Below are positions 1 to 8,647 of a stretch of 64,000 nucleotides of DNA, one piece after another. The stretch's first letter is position 1; each line of letters opens with the position of its first letter. Made by a program: the position numbers and the translations under genes. The notes beneath the pieces are model-generated. The model was not told the DNA's origin and searched no databases. It saw only the letters and a list, made by a program, of their open reading frames with translations. Location of the stretch: the NCBI RefSeq assembly GCF_900196725.1, contig NZ_FZMP01000196.1, positions 36,561 to 100,560 of the forward strand, in the 5' to 3' direction. The stretch is from Candidatus Methanoperedens nitratireducens (GTDB lineage: Archaea; Halobacteriota; Methanosarcinia; Methanosarcinales; Methanoperedenaceae).

Positions 1-1
1 C

Positions 2-2194
2 TTAAAAGAGGGTTATGTACTGAAAATGAAGGAAGTTGACATAGGCGCCGGTCCCGGACAGATATGGATTACTCTATTGAAGGACGGGAACGAAGTTGAT
101 AACGGCGTAGTTTCCGGGGATAGTGCCTATATATATTCGAAAAAAGTGGGGAGCGTAATTGACCTGCCGATTATAGCGGTGCATTTTGATAATGTATTCC
201 GCGGCAGGGAAGTGAATGCTGCCTTTGTCAGAGGTGTTTTCCAGCTTTCTGAGTCCTTTACTCTGGTGAGAAACGGTGACAGGTATGGCGAAATGGAGAT
301 AAGCGACGTCGGTCTGGGCGGAATCGATATGGAAAACAGGAATTCTATCAGCCTTTCTCCGGGAAATACAGTAGATTTGATGGGTGACCTGAAACTCACG
401 GTCGCAGACAGCGATGTTCTGCGATTTGCCTTATCTGTAGAAAAAACAGGTACTTTCGAAGTAAGGGGAACGGTTTACCCCGCGATTGATGAATGGACGC
501 CCCTGAACTTCGGTCTCAATGTCGGCGGCACGAACATAGGCTTTTACTACGATATAGATCAGGACATAGGGAACGAAAACCTGAGAATCGAGCAGATCAG
601 CGGTTCCTCGATTCCAAGGGGTAAATTAAAATATTCTACATCATCACAGGAGATCGGCTTCGGTTATTCAGGTTTTGGCAAATACCAGGTGATCGGCTTC
701 ATGGCTGACAAATATTTTGCAGGCTTTACCAAAAACAGTGCCATTTCCGGAAAAGAAGTAAAAAGCACACTTGGAAGGAATCAACTGCACAGGGTGCTTA
801 TTGACGATGATACAAAGCGCATTGTTTCCCAGGGGAGCACATTGACTTTAAAAGAGGGCTATGTGCTGAAAATGAAAGACATAGACATCGGTGCCGGGCA
901 GGGGCAGATTCTGATCGCATTATTAAAGGATGGCAGCGAGGTTGATACCGATGTTGTTTCCGGACAGGATACTTATATATATTCCAAAAAAGTTGGGGCT
1001 GAAAGCGATCTGCCCATCATAGCTATTAACTTCGATGATATATTCAGGGGCAGGGAAGTAAATGCTGCCTTTGTAAGGGGCATTTTCCAGATATCCGAAT
1101 CCTTTATCCCGGTGAAAACAGGGGACAGGTACGGCGAAATGGAAATTAGCAGTGTTGATGCGAATAGTATCAGGATGGAAAATAAGAACTCTATTGGTCT
1201 CTCCTCCGGCAGCACTGTAGACCTGATGGGCAATATCAAGTTCAGGGTAGCGGATTCCAGCGATGTCAGGTTATATCCTTTTGTCATGGTGACGCCTGAG
1301 ATGATTGCGAACCAGCTTTTGATTGACGCTCCTGCCAGGGCTTCTGCCGGAGATGCTATAATTGTAAAAGTTACAGCCGGAGGTAAGGCGGTCGAAGGAG
1401 CATCGGTCGGGATTGATTCCGATACCGTACAGACTGACAGGGATGGTATCGTTAATTATACCCTGAAAAAAACACTGGATGGCGGTTTATACAACCTGAC
1501 CGCGACCAAGCTTGGATACCAGAAGGCAAGCAAGGGCATAGAAATAAAGGAGTATATTGAGAACAGGCTGAGCATAGATGCGCCTGTAAAGGCAAACCAG
1601 TTCGAGACAATAACTATAAAAGTTACACAAAACGACCTGCCTGTCAGCGGCGTGACCGTCTTGTTCGACAATATAACAGCAGGTCAGACTGATAGCAGCG
1701 GCGCCGTGAAGTACACGCTTGAAGAGAGCGGGACTCATACTATATATGCTTCAAAGAGCGGTTATACCACTGCCGCCAGGGATATTGATATCAGGATGCC
1801 TTATTCGGAGTATAAGGCGCTTGATATTAACATCGATCCTGAAGTTGTTTCCACAGGGCAGACGGCTGTGATCAGATCTAACGTAACAAACGCCGGTACG
1901 AAAAAAGATACTCTTCCGGTGGTGCTGATAATTAATAACACCGAGGTTGGTAGCAAGCCTGTCACTCTTGCTCCCGGCGAGGTAAAAGAGATCACCTTCA
2001 ATCAGGAAGTAGCTCTGCCGGCGGGTAATTACACGGTCGAGATACTCGGGCAGAAGAAGCTGATAGAGGTCAGGGAATCATCCCCGGTTAATATTTTTCT
2101 GATCCTGGGAATAATAATTGTCGTAGGAGCGATTATTATTTACTACATGACAGCGAAAAAAAGTATATTTGAGGTAATAAAAAAGCCAAAATGA
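2..2194 (+). CDS. S-layer domain surface protein, 5' end outside window
   Basis: The frame is open from base 2, and its first residues (LKEGYVLKM) recur at the start of the second internal repeat near base 850, so the gene begins upstream of the window. Two tandem S-layer modules of the Methanosarcina type fill roughly the first 430 residues. Two related Ig-like modules opening with SIDAP or LIDAP follow, then a CARDB-like domain with the motif NVTNAGTKKDT, a transmembrane helix (about residues 690-712) and a short basic cytoplasmic tail. This fits a membrane-anchored cell-envelope protein. Its tail meets the tail of ruvB, 22 bases away. Family assignment is confident; any role beyond the envelope is unknown. 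Confidence 0.85.
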   Translation, partial: LKEGYVLKMKEVDIGAGPGQIWITLLKDGNEVDNGVVSGDSAYIYSKKVGSVIDLPIIAVHFDNVFRGREVNAAFVRGVFQLSESFTLVRNGDRYGEMEISDVGLGGIDMENRNSISLSPGNTVDLMGDLKLTVADSDVLRFALSVEKTGTFEVRGTVYPAIDEWTPLNFGLNVGGTNIGFYYDIDQDIGNENLRIEQISGSSIPRGKLKYSTSSQEIGFGYSGFGKYQVIGFMADKYFAGFTKNSAISGKEVKSTLGRNQLHRVLIDDDTKRIVSQGSTLTLKEGYVLKMKDIDIGAGQGQILIALLKDGSEVDTDVVSGQDTYIYSKKVGAESDLPIIAINFDDIFRGREVNAAFVRGIFQISESFIPVKTGDRYGEMEISSVDANSIRMENKNSIGLSSGSTVDLMGNIKFRVADSSDVRLYPFVMVTPEMIANQLLIDAPARASAGDAIIVKVTAGGKAVEGASVGIDSDTVQTDRDGIVNYTLKKTLDGGLYNLTATKLGYQKASKGIEIKEYIENRLSIDAPVKANQFETITIKVTQNDLPVSGVTVLFDNITAGQTDSSGAVKYTLEESGTHTIYASKSGYTTAARDIDIRMPYSEYKALDINIDPEVVSTGQTAVIRSNVTNAGTKKDTLPVVLIINNTEVGSKPVTLAPGEVKEITFNQEVALPAGNYTVEILGQKKLIEVRESSPVNIFLILGIIIVVGAIIIYYMTAKKSIFEVIKKPK

Positions 2195-2216
2195 AAAGAG
2201 AAGAAGGATATTGAGC

Positions 2217-3209
2217 TTATCTGCCAGGCTCTATTATGTGTTCCTTTGCCGCCGCGGTCGTCTCCCTTCCCTGCGGCGTCCGCTTGATGAATCCTACCTG
2301 GATTAGATACGGCTCATAAACCTCTTCGATAGTCCTGACCTCTTCACCTATGGAGATAGCGATTGTCTTGACACCCACAGGACCGCCTCCGAAATCTTTT
2401 GCGATCACTTTAAGGATGCGCCTGTCAAGGTCATCAAGCCCGAGCCTGTCTATGCCCAGCATGGTCAGTGCATTATCCGCAACCTCCTGCGTTATTTCCC
2501 CGGCAGCTTTCACGATCGCAAAATCCCTCGCCCGCCTGAGCAGTCGGTTGGCGATACGGGGTGTGCCGCGGCTGCGCTTCGCGATTTCCAGCGCACCGTC
2601 GGCTGTTACGGGAATGACCAGAATAGAGGCGCTTCTCTTTACTACCTGCACAAGTTCATCAACCCGGTACAGGTTAAGCCGCGCAGTGAAACCGAACCTG
2701 TCCCGGAACGGTGAGCCCAGCATGCCGATTTTTGTGGTTGCGCCGATAAGGGTAAAACTTTCAAGATTAAGTTTTATAGACCTGGCGCTCGGTCCTTCAC
2801 CTATCATGACGTCGATCTCAAAGTCCTCCATTGCAGGATACAGGATTTCTTCGATAACATGATTGAGGCGGTGGATCTCGTCTATAAAGAGCACATCCCC
2901 TTTCTTGAGCGTGGTCAGTATAGCAGCAAGGTCGCCCGGGCGCTCAAGCACCGGTCCTGATGTAGCTTTGATGCCTGTGCCCATCTCGTTCGCTATTATA
3001 TGCGCAAGCGTGGTCTTGCCAAGGCCGGGAGGTCCTGAGAAGAGGATATGGTCAAGAGGTTCTCCGCGTTTTTTGGAGGCTTCGATAAATATTTTCAGGG
3101 ATTCCTTGAGGGAACTCTGCCCGATGAATTCATCAAGCTTTGCAGGACGGATCGTAGTATCTTCACTTTCGTCTCTCAGCGGGGTTGATGCAATGATTCT
3201 TTCTTCCAT
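2217..3209 (-). CDS. ruvB: Holliday junction branch migration helicase RuvB
   Basis: AAA+ motor that drives Holliday-junction branch migration with RuvA. At 330 residues it is the usual bacterial length. Visible motifs are Walker A GPPGLGKT (59-66), Walker B VLFIDEIH (106-113), sensor 1 LIGATT (154-159), the arginine-finger stretch [12 protein letters not shown] (162-173) and the C-terminal winged helix with RTPQGR. Upstream on the minus strand is a TATA-like TTTATATA near 3280, so it may have its own promoter despite lying 218 bases after ruvA. RuvB of this type is a bacterial protein; archaea normally lack it, so transfer is likely. No ruvC is in the window. Confidence 0.95.
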   Translation of the reverse strand: MEERIIASTPLRDESEDTTIRPAKLDEFIGQSSLKESLKIFIEASKKRGEPLDHILFSGPPGLGKTTLAHIIANEMGTGIKATSGPVLERPGDLAAILTTLKKGDVLFIDEIHRLNHVIEEILYPAMEDFEIDVMIGEGPSARSIKLNLESFTLIGATTKIGMLGSPFRDRFGFTARLNLYRVDELVQVVKRSASILVIPVTADGALEIAKRSRGTPRIANRLLRRARDFAIVKAAGEITQEVADNALTMLGIDRLGLDDLDRRILKVIAKDFGGGPVGVKTIAISIGEEVRTIEEVYEPYLIQVGFIKRTPQGRETTAAAKEHIIEPGR

Positions 3210-3427
3210 GTTAAGTATTCGTACCCTTTTATGAAGTCGTCTTCGACTGATTTAATAGATTTCTTATCTCCCGCTGTTTATATAAACATTCTCCCGGGTT
3301 GGCTTGCGGATTTTGGTACTTCTTGGCGCGCTTAAAAATTGGGAATATAGCGTCTTTGTTTCATCAAAAAGGGCAGCGCGGCGGGTGAGGTTGTGAAGGA
3401 GATGCGGCGGAATGAAATTAAGAAGAT

Positions 3428-4015
3428 TTACCTCTCCTTCAACCTCGCCAGCGCCGCCTTGACCAGTGCCTGCACCGTTGGTTCCTTTAATCCCGCAGCT
3501 ACGGCATCCACAGCCTCTTTAGCCTCGCGTTGCGTAAATCCAAGGGAGACAAGGGCGCTCACGGCATCGTAATTAGCGCTGCTTACGCCGGCAAGCACGA
3601 CCCCTTCCATCTTCTTTTTCATCTTGTCCCGGAGTTCCAGTATCAGCCTCTTCGCATTTTTTGGACCTACACCAGAAATGCGTGTAAGGACTTTCTCATC
3701 CTCATTGATTATCGCTGCTGCAAGTTCCTCAATCCTAATCTGGGAAAGGATATTAAGCGCTATCTGGGGTCCCACTCTCGTAACACTGATAAGAAGTTTG
3801 AACATCTCAAGCTCGCTTGGGCTTGTAAATCCGTAAAGCATGAGCGCATCCTCCCTGACCTGCAGGTGCGTGTACAGCTTTACCTTCTCTTTCCTGTCGC
3901 CAAGTTCAGCAAGTGCAGGCTGCGTGACATTGACCTGATACCCAATGCCTCCGACATCAATCACCACAAAACTCTCGCCCCTGTGCGCTATTTCTCCATA
4001 GATATGTGAAATCAT
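3428..4015 (-). CDS. ruvA: Holliday junction binding protein RuvA
   Basis: Junction-binding tetramer subunit that loads RuvB. The 195-residue protein shows the full RuvA plan: an N-terminal OB fold beginning MISHIYGEIAHRG, central helix-hairpin-helix repeats (VTRVGPQIALNIL and ISGVGPKNAKRLI, about residues 78-125) and a C-terminal UBA-like domain (about 148-195, ALVSLGFTQREAKEAV) that in bacteria contacts RuvB. It lies directly upstream of ruvB on the same strand, the classical ruvAB order. Intact domain III and neighbouring ruvB suggest a working pair rather than a decayed import. Confidence 0.95.
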   Translation of the reverse strand: MISHIYGEIAHRGESFVVIDVGGIGYQVNVTQPALAELGDRKEKVKLYTHLQVREDALMLYGFTSPSELEMFKLLISVTRVGPQIALNILSQIRIEELAAAIINEDEKVLTRISGVGPKNAKRLILELRDKMKKKMEGVVLAGVSSANYDAVSALVSLGFTQREAKEAVDAVAAGLKEPTVQALVKAALARLKER

Positions 4016-4192
4016 ATTGATTCTTCAACAGTTGAAGATTCGCCTCTTTTGCATTTCTTAATATCTCCTTCGCATATTACATTTGATATATGTTTAATTT
4101 TATTTAAGGGCTTTTGCCTGTTAATAGATGTTGTTAACATAAGAAAGAGCTGTAACATATGTTATCAGTCCCGGAATTAATCTCTTTAGATA

Positions 4193-4310
4193 CAAACAAC
4201 GAACTAATACGAACTCGTACGAACTCTATGATTAGCCGGGCTAAGTTAGCTTAGTATTGTTACAAAATTCAACAATGAGTTCGTTGTGAGTTCGTACGAG
4301 TTAGTTGTTA
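4193..4310. repeat. Imperfect inverted repeat built from CGAACTC units
   Basis: Two arms of about 32 bases (4195-4226 and 4277-4309) are inverted, imperfect copies of each other. Each contains shorter elements such as ACGAACTCGTACGAACTC. The centre holds a small palindrome, TTAGCCGGGCTAA. A closely matching left arm recurs at 15296-15334. The rest of the 389-base gap 4016-4404 is AT-rich with no gene visible. It could be a miniature mobile element or a regulatory array; it lies upstream of both ruvA and the thioredoxin gene. Confidence 0.7.
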
Positions 4311-4404
4311 AATCTATTTAAATTAACACAAGCTGTTAACAAATTAGCATATAAATTTAAACAAAAATTTCGAATATTCTTTATACCTCCAGGCCAATTC
4401 TGCT

Positions 4405-4887
4405 ATGATGAAGCTAATAGGGCTGCTGTCGCTCTTTATCCTTTCAACCGCCATTATCCCGGCGACCGCCCAGCCCACACAGTGGTACACCTACGAGGAA
4501 GGCATCCTTGCAGCAAGCATAAAGGATAAACCCATAATTATGGATTTCTATGCAGACTGGTGCCAGCCGTGCATAGCGATGGAAGAGGGGACTTACCCGG
4601 ACCCGCGCGTAGTCGGGGAGATGGCGAATTTTATCGCAATAAAGGTCGATACACAAAAGAGAATAGATATAGAAAGCAAGTATGGTATAGCCTATTATCC
4701 CACTGTTGTATTCCTGGACCCAAAAGGGAAGGAGCTGTCAAGGCATATCGGTTACCTCGGACCTGAAGAGATGGTGCAGGAGATAAAGCGCTCCAGCGGG
4801 AAATTGCCAAAAGAATCGCCTGGGTTTGAGACATTACCAGTAATGGTAGCACTTGTTCTCCTGGCTGTTAAAAGGTTTAACGGGTGA
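4405..4887 (+). CDS. Secreted thioredoxin-fold protein with PGF-CTERM-like tail
   Basis: A signal peptide (about residues 1-22, ending ATA) precedes a thioredoxin fold with the active site WCQPC (Cys53, Cys56) and the cis-proline in YYPT (Pro99). The C-terminus has SPGFE (138-142), a hydrophobic stretch and a basic KRF end, matching the PGF-CTERM signal that archaeosortase A processes before lipid attachment. The protein should therefore act outside the membrane as a thiol reductant or disulfide exchange protein, perhaps on S-layer or cytochrome partners. Its 3' end overlaps the convergent thiI end by 11 bases. Fold and export are clear; the substrate is unknown. Confidence 0.88.
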   Translation: MMKLIGLLSLFILSTAIIPATAQPTQWYTYEEGILAASIKDKPIIMDFYADWCQPCIAMEEGTYPDPRVVGEMANFIAIKVDTQKRIDIESKYGIAYYPTVVFLDPKGKELSRHIGYLGPEEMVQEIKRSSGKLPKESPGFETLPVMVALVLLAVKRFNG

Positions 4888-6039
4888 ATTTCTTAAGATT
4901 TTTCACCATCGAGCCCGTAAGCGAGGGAACGTCTATCAGCTTCTCAGCTTCGATCACTTCCTGCGGTTTGGCAGCAGTTGAGGGGTATTCCGGGACTGCC
5001 ATGCAGCAGGTCGCGGGCTTTGTCGATGGCTCAAATGTGCCAATTTTACGCGCAATATCCGTTATCTCGAGCTTATCCAGTCCTATCAGGGGATGATAGA
5101 TAGGATATTCCATGCCGTACATCTCAGCAAGCATGTTCTGCGATGTCTGGGATGCCACCTGACCGAGCGATGAGCCTGTGATAATGCCATGCGCGCTTTC
5201 CAGTTTCAAAACCTCGGATGCGATGCGGTACATCATCCGCCTGCACAGCACGCAGTTCAGCCTGTTATCGCAGTTGCTCAGGAATGCCAGGAGGTTTTCG
5301 CCATGAGGAGCCTCGTATACTGTGAATTTTTTCTGCGGCGACCATTTCTGGAGAACATCGATGCACTGCATCGCCCTCTCGCGTGTGGTCTCATCCGAGA
5401 AAGGCTCGTTATTGAGATACAGCGGTACTATTTCGCAGCCCCTTTTCATCATCAGCCATGCTGCCACAGGCGAGTCTATGCCGCCTGAGATGAGCGCGAC
5501 CATCTTGCCCTGTGTTCCCATTGGCAAGCCGCCGGCGCCCTTTACCGATTCCGTAAAGACATACGCCATTTTTGCCTGATCTCCACGAAAATCTCTATAT
5601 CAGGGTTATCAAGGTCAACCGTAATATTTTTGTTCATTTGCTGAAAAACCGCATCTCCGCATACAACGCCTATATCACGGGATGTAAAATCGTGGTTCCC
5701 GGCCCGCCTTGCCCTGATAGCGAAGGACTGCCCCTCCTTCATGATACTGCCTGCAACTTCTGCGCAGAGCTTTGCAGCCGATTCAAGGGTCGGCTCACAC
5801 GTATAAGCAGGGCTTGCGGATACTACGCCAAAAACTTTTACCGCGCTTTTCAAGGCGCCGGGGTCTTCGGTATGTATGAAGACCCTGCCCATTTCCTTGC
5901 TGATCTCCGAATATGAGCTGCCATCAGCGTAAAGCATCGCTTTCAGGTTCTTTACCAGTGCCTGTTCGTACCTTGCTCTCACCCTGTTGCTTTTCAGGGC
6001 AAGTTCATCATATCTTACTAATACTACATCTGTAGTCAC
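4877..6039 (-). CDS. thiI: tRNA 4-thiouridine synthase ThiI, interrupted by one frameshift
   Basis: ThiI adenylates tRNA U8 and inserts sulfur; some versions also supply sulfur for thiazole synthesis. The N-terminal part (6039 to about 5574) carries the ferredoxin-like and THUMP domains. The C-terminal part (from about 5569 down) carries the PP-loop SGGIDS, NCVLC (a CxxC seen in archaeal ThiI) and ATCCM. There is no rhodanese domain, as expected in archaea. The two parts join smoothly if one A is added to the five-base run at 5569-5573 (shown as T on the plus strand), restoring EIRQKMAYVFTE. Sequencing error, genuine decay or recoding remain possible; error seems likeliest. Confidence 0.9.
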
Positions 6040-6068
6040 GCGGCTTCCATTGTGCTTTCATGATTTAA

Positions 6069-6275
6069 AGATTCTGTTTTTCGAAAGGACAAACCGTAAC
6101 ATGGACAAATATGGATAGTGCGCCGCATACAGTAACAAGTACAAGCGGAATTTTTGACTCGGGGTCCATAGGTAACGGGCAGACATTTAGCTACACATTT
6201 AATACGGCAGGTACCTTTGAATATTCCTGCATTGTCCATCCCAGTATGCAGCACGGAAAAGTAATTGTGACCTGA
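6069..6275 (+). pseudogene. 5'-truncated cupredoxin (type 1 copper protein) remnant
   Basis: After an in-frame stop at 6066-6068 the plus strand encodes the last 68 residues of a plastocyanin-like domain, with no ATG, GTG or TTG before the conserved GQTVTWTN. Copper ligands are complete: His in APHTV and the Cys-x2-His-x2-Met group in SCIVHPSMQ. The 5' end abuts thiI, only 30 bases from its start, which indicates that a deletion or rearrangement removed the front half. It resembles the cupredoxin-like lipoprotein at 29971-30555, which has lost these ligands. Confidence 0.8.
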
Positions 6276-6396
6276 TAAAGGTCTCAATTTACTTTTTTAG
6301 GTTAAAGTAGTAATCCAGCTGGGGAAATGATTAGTTTCACCCCGCTTGGAGCGCCCATATATACCGACCGGGTTATTTTTGAGCGAGGTGATTAAT

Positions 6397-6531
6397 ATGG
6401 ATTTATTCTGGAGCGGTCTTGTAAACCGTGCTTCTGAGCACACATGGAATGGAAGAAGAAGCCAGTTCAGCAAGGTATTTGAAGTTGCTATACAGGATAT
6501 GGTAATAGAGAAGCAGGAAGAGAGTGTATAG
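6397..6531 (+). CDS. 44-residue hypothetical protein
   Basis: A small open frame starts at ATG 6397, 6 bases after a good ribosome site (GAGGTG, about 6385-6390) and about 40 bases after a TATA-like CATATATA near 6355. The frame is open up to 6346, but the ribosome site favours the inner start. The product (MDLFWSGLVN... ending EKQEESV) is soluble with a charged C-terminus. I recognise no family. It ends 41 bases before a strong hairpin that could terminate it. Promoter, ribosome site and hairpin together make it a credible gene. Confidence 0.5.
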   Translation: MDLFWSGLVNRASEHTWNGRRSQFSKVFEVAIQDMVIEKQEESV

Positions 6532-6572
6532 ATAACGCACTGATAAAGATGGTTAACAATAGCCTCAAATTA

Positions 6573-6630
6573 TTTACTTACCCCGGCTCTAAAATCTGTC
6601 CGGGTGTTCAATATAAACGGGGTAAGTAAA
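6573..6630. terminator. 13-bp perfect inverted repeat between convergent genes
   Basis: TTTACTTACCCCG (6573-6585) is exactly inverted at 6618-6630, with a 32-base loop. It lies between the 3' ends of the small plus-strand gene at 6397 and the small minus-strand gene at 6644, so a bidirectional terminator or 3'-end stabiliser is the simplest reading. Confidence 0.55.
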
Positions 6631-6643
6631 ATTAATTTCATAA

Positions 6644-6799
6644 CTATGCCTGGGAGCGATCTTCTTGCTCCAGCTCTACCCCGATTAGCATATATTCCCC
6701 GCATATACAAACAGGCTCACCATGTTTTTTAACCAGTTCGATGTTATGTTCTACCTTAAAACAGCATTTCGGACATTGCCATATTATTTTTGTGCGCAT
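6644..6799 (-). CDS. 51-residue zinc-ribbon-like protein
   Basis: The minus strand from 6799 encodes 51 residues with two cysteine knuckles, CPKC (followed by a further Cys) near residues 9-13 and CICG near 31-34. The spacing suits a single zinc ribbon. A weak purine-rich ribosome site (AAGGGG) precedes the ATG. No other domain fits, so it may be a nucleic-acid or protein adaptor. I do not recognise the family. It runs convergently with the 44-residue gene. Confidence 0.5.
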   Translation of the reverse strand: MRTKIIWQCPKCCFKVEHNIELVKKHGEPVCICGEYMLIGVELEQEDRSQA

Positions 6800-6940
6800 A
6801 AGCCCCTTCTTGCGATACGTATCTGGTTAATCTTGAGTGTATTTTAAAGGATATAAAAGGTTACAGCGTAGAGAATTTTATAAGAAATTATTGAAATCGC
6901 TTAAGAAAACTTATTTTATTATAAGGACTATATCAGGCAT

Positions 6941-7348
6941 ATGAAAACCGTTTATCTTGCAGCACCACTTTTTACGGGGGCTGAGCTTGATTTTAACCGC
7001 AAGCTCAGGGATGAGATAAAGAAAGCAGGCTCCAATGTTTTCCTGCCGCAGGAGGACTCAAATAACATAAAGGATGAGAAAAACAGGCAGAAAATTATCT
7101 TTGATAAAAACCTGGCTGCGATCGATAAAGCGGATATACTCGTTGCTGTAATTGATGGGGCGGATGTTGATTCCGGGACGTCATGGGAGATCGGGTATGC
7201 TTATGCGCTCGGTAAGCCGGTACTTGGACTGAGGACTGATTTTCGCACCCTGGGCATTGAAGGCACTGTAAATCTTATGATTGAGCGATCAATCATTCTC
7301 TGTTCAGGTATTCCGGAGTTATTGGCTCGTTTAAAGAGTTTCAAATAA
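6941..7348 (+). CDS. Nucleoside 2-deoxyribosyltransferase family protein
   Basis: The 135-residue protein fits the nucleoside 2-deoxyribosyltransferase/DNPH1 fold. It opens with KTVYLAAPLF, then has FLPQED, a mid-protein DKADILVAVIDGADVDSGT and the catalytic-type motif SWEIGYAYALGKPVLGL with the family glutamate. These enzymes cleave or exchange the base of (deoxy)nucleosides or nucleoside monophosphates in salvage or pool cleaning. It appears to be transcribed alone, with an AT-rich promoter region upstream. Which nucleoside it uses cannot be told from sequence. Confidence 0.88.
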   Translation: MKTVYLAAPLFTGAELDFNRKLRDEIKKAGSNVFLPQEDSNNIKDEKNRQKIIFDKNLAAIDKADILVAVIDGADVDSGTSWEIGYAYALGKPVLGLRTDFRTLGIEGTVNLMIERSIILCSGIPELLARLKSFK

Positions 7349-7361
7349 ACTATAAAAAGTA

Positions 7362-7562
7362 TTAATTCGTTGACTGTGTGTTTCTCTCAATAATCAGGCG
7401 CTTATTATCAGCATCCACCGTGATTATCAGCTTATCACCTTCCTTAAATGGGAAGAGCCCGTCCCTTGCAACCTCGGCAGGTACATAGATAAAAAAACGG
7501 TCGTATTCTTTTCCAGCCGTCTTTGTCCGGCGGTTAATTAATTTCCCTTGTCCAGAAATCAC
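7362..7562 (-). CDS. AbrB/SpoVT-type swapped-hairpin DNA-binding protein
   Basis: The 66-residue protein has the pattern of the AbrB/MazE beta-barrel: RFFIYVPAEVARDG, then FKEGDKLIITVDADNKRLII. Such proteins dimerise and act as transcription factors or antitoxins. No toxin gene adjoins it. The N-terminus (SGQGKLINRRTKTAGKEYD) is longer than the minimal domain. Its tail converges on the deoxyribosyltransferase gene 14 bases away. A DNA-binding role is inferred from fold only. Confidence 0.6.
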   Translation of the reverse strand: MISGQGKLINRRTKTAGKEYDRFFIYVPAEVARDGLFPFKEGDKLIITVDADNKRLIIERNTQSTN

Positions 7563-7639
7563 GTTTTGCTCACGGCGCTAACATATTTTATCATCCATAT
7601 CTATTTTATGGGTAGTTATTTTTTACCCCCATATTAGTA

Positions 7640-7830
7640 GCAAAAACTATATAAGTCATTAAAAGGTATTAAGCCGAGGTTGCGGGCCGCGGTTAGCACT
7701 GTTTTTCAACTCCCCAACTCCCCAACCGCGAACCGTCGGCACGCAACTGGAGAACAGTACAGATTATGCCTCATCTGATAGACCCGTTTTCAACATAAAC
7801 CAAACACTTCTTTTATCCGGTACCAGTCGG
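7640..7830. ncRNA. Candidate structured RNA
   Basis: This GC-rich island lies in an AT-rich 290-base gap. GTTGCG near 7680 can pair with CGCAAC near 7745, and the inner CGCGGTT pairs with AACCGCG, enclosing a repeated CAACTCCCCAACTCCCC loop. GCACTGTT and AACAGTAC flank it as a further possible pairing. A TATA-like ACTATATAAG near 7646 could start plus-strand transcription, but orientation is uncertain. No known RNA family is recognised; a long leader of a neighbouring gene is the alternative. Confidence 0.35.
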
Positions 7831-7852
7831 CAGCTACTGTTACTTATTTAAG

Positions 7853-8647
7853 TTATCGCCTCTGCAGATCAAAGACATATCTACTTACTCGCGGCGCTAC
7901 ACCGCCGCATGCCCTGTAAAAGTCAATTTTCCAATTTTTTCCTTCCAGTAACCTTTTAAAATGTGGTATCTCAAAATCCTTCTTGAATGTATAAAAGTGG
8001 ATCGTTCCCCCGGATTTCAATATGGGGCAAGCAAGCATTAAAAAGCGGTCGTGACCATAAGGGGCAGGCATCACTATCCTGTCAAAAGGTTTTTTGAAAA
8101 GATTAGCCATTAAATTCGCATCACCAAGGACAATATTGGCGTCAATATTATTGAGTTCTGTGTTTTTTTTGAATAAAGCGCATGCATCCGGGTTATTATC
8201 AAGTCCTGTTACATTCACGTTTCTCCTCTTCCTGATTGGAATCAGAAACGGTCCGACACCGCAGAATAATACAAGGATATCTTCTCCATCTTTCGCTTTT
8301 TCTACGATCCTGTTCCGTTCAAAAGCCAGTTTTCCTGAAAAATAGGTCTTTGTTATATCTATTTGAAAAACACAGCCGTTCTCCCTGTGCAGGGTTTTGG
8401 TGGTATTACCAAGAAGCAGCTCAAATTCCCCGATACGCTTTTCCCCTCTTAGCATATTTACCTTGCGCAGGATTGTCCTGATATCTTTCCTGTGGGACGC
8501 CAGCGCCTGTGCGATAAGATATTTTTCATTATCAAGTGCTGGAGGGATATTGATAATCGCGATATCCCCGATGACCTCAAAACCGCCCGGCAGGAGGAAG
8601 AGTTTTTTCTGAGGCAGTTTGTTATTCAGGAGGTCTTTAATCGACAT
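7853..8647 (-). CDS. Trm5/TYW2-family class I SAM methyltransferase
   Basis: The protein (264 residues) follows the Trm5 plan: an N-terminal segment with the GDIAIINIPP motif, a conserved TYFSGKLAFERNRI and a Rossmann methyltransferase domain with VLFCGVGPFLIPI, NPDACALFKKNTELN and GDAN. Trm5 makes m1G at tRNA position 37; its relatives act in wyosine formation. The usual catalytic NLP-type motif reads MPAPYGHD here, so exact activity is uncertain. It overlaps the 3' end of mtxX by 11 bases and is probably cotranscribed with it. Confidence 0.75.
   Translation of the reverse strand: MSIKDLLNNKLPQKKLFLLPGGFEVIGDIAIINIPPALDNEKYLIAQALASHRKDIRTILRKVNMLRGEKRIGEFELLLGNTTKTLHRENGCVFQIDITKTYFSGKLAFERNRIVEKAKDGEDILVLFCGVGPFLIPIRKRRNVNVTGLDNNPDACALFKKNTELNNIDANIVLGDANLMANLFKKPFDRIVMPAPYGHDRFLMLACPILKSGGTIHFYTFKKDFEIPHFKRLLEGKNWKIDFYRACGGVAPRVSRYVFDLQRR

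Noticed and set aside
2350..3234. Plus-strand frames opposite ruvB
   Set aside because: Ser/Arg-rich shadows of the RuvB codons, with no domain or ribosome site.
6036..6287. 83-residue minus-strand frame beside thiI
   Set aside because: The plus strand of the same stretch encodes a clear cupredoxin tail, so the minus frame is a shadow.
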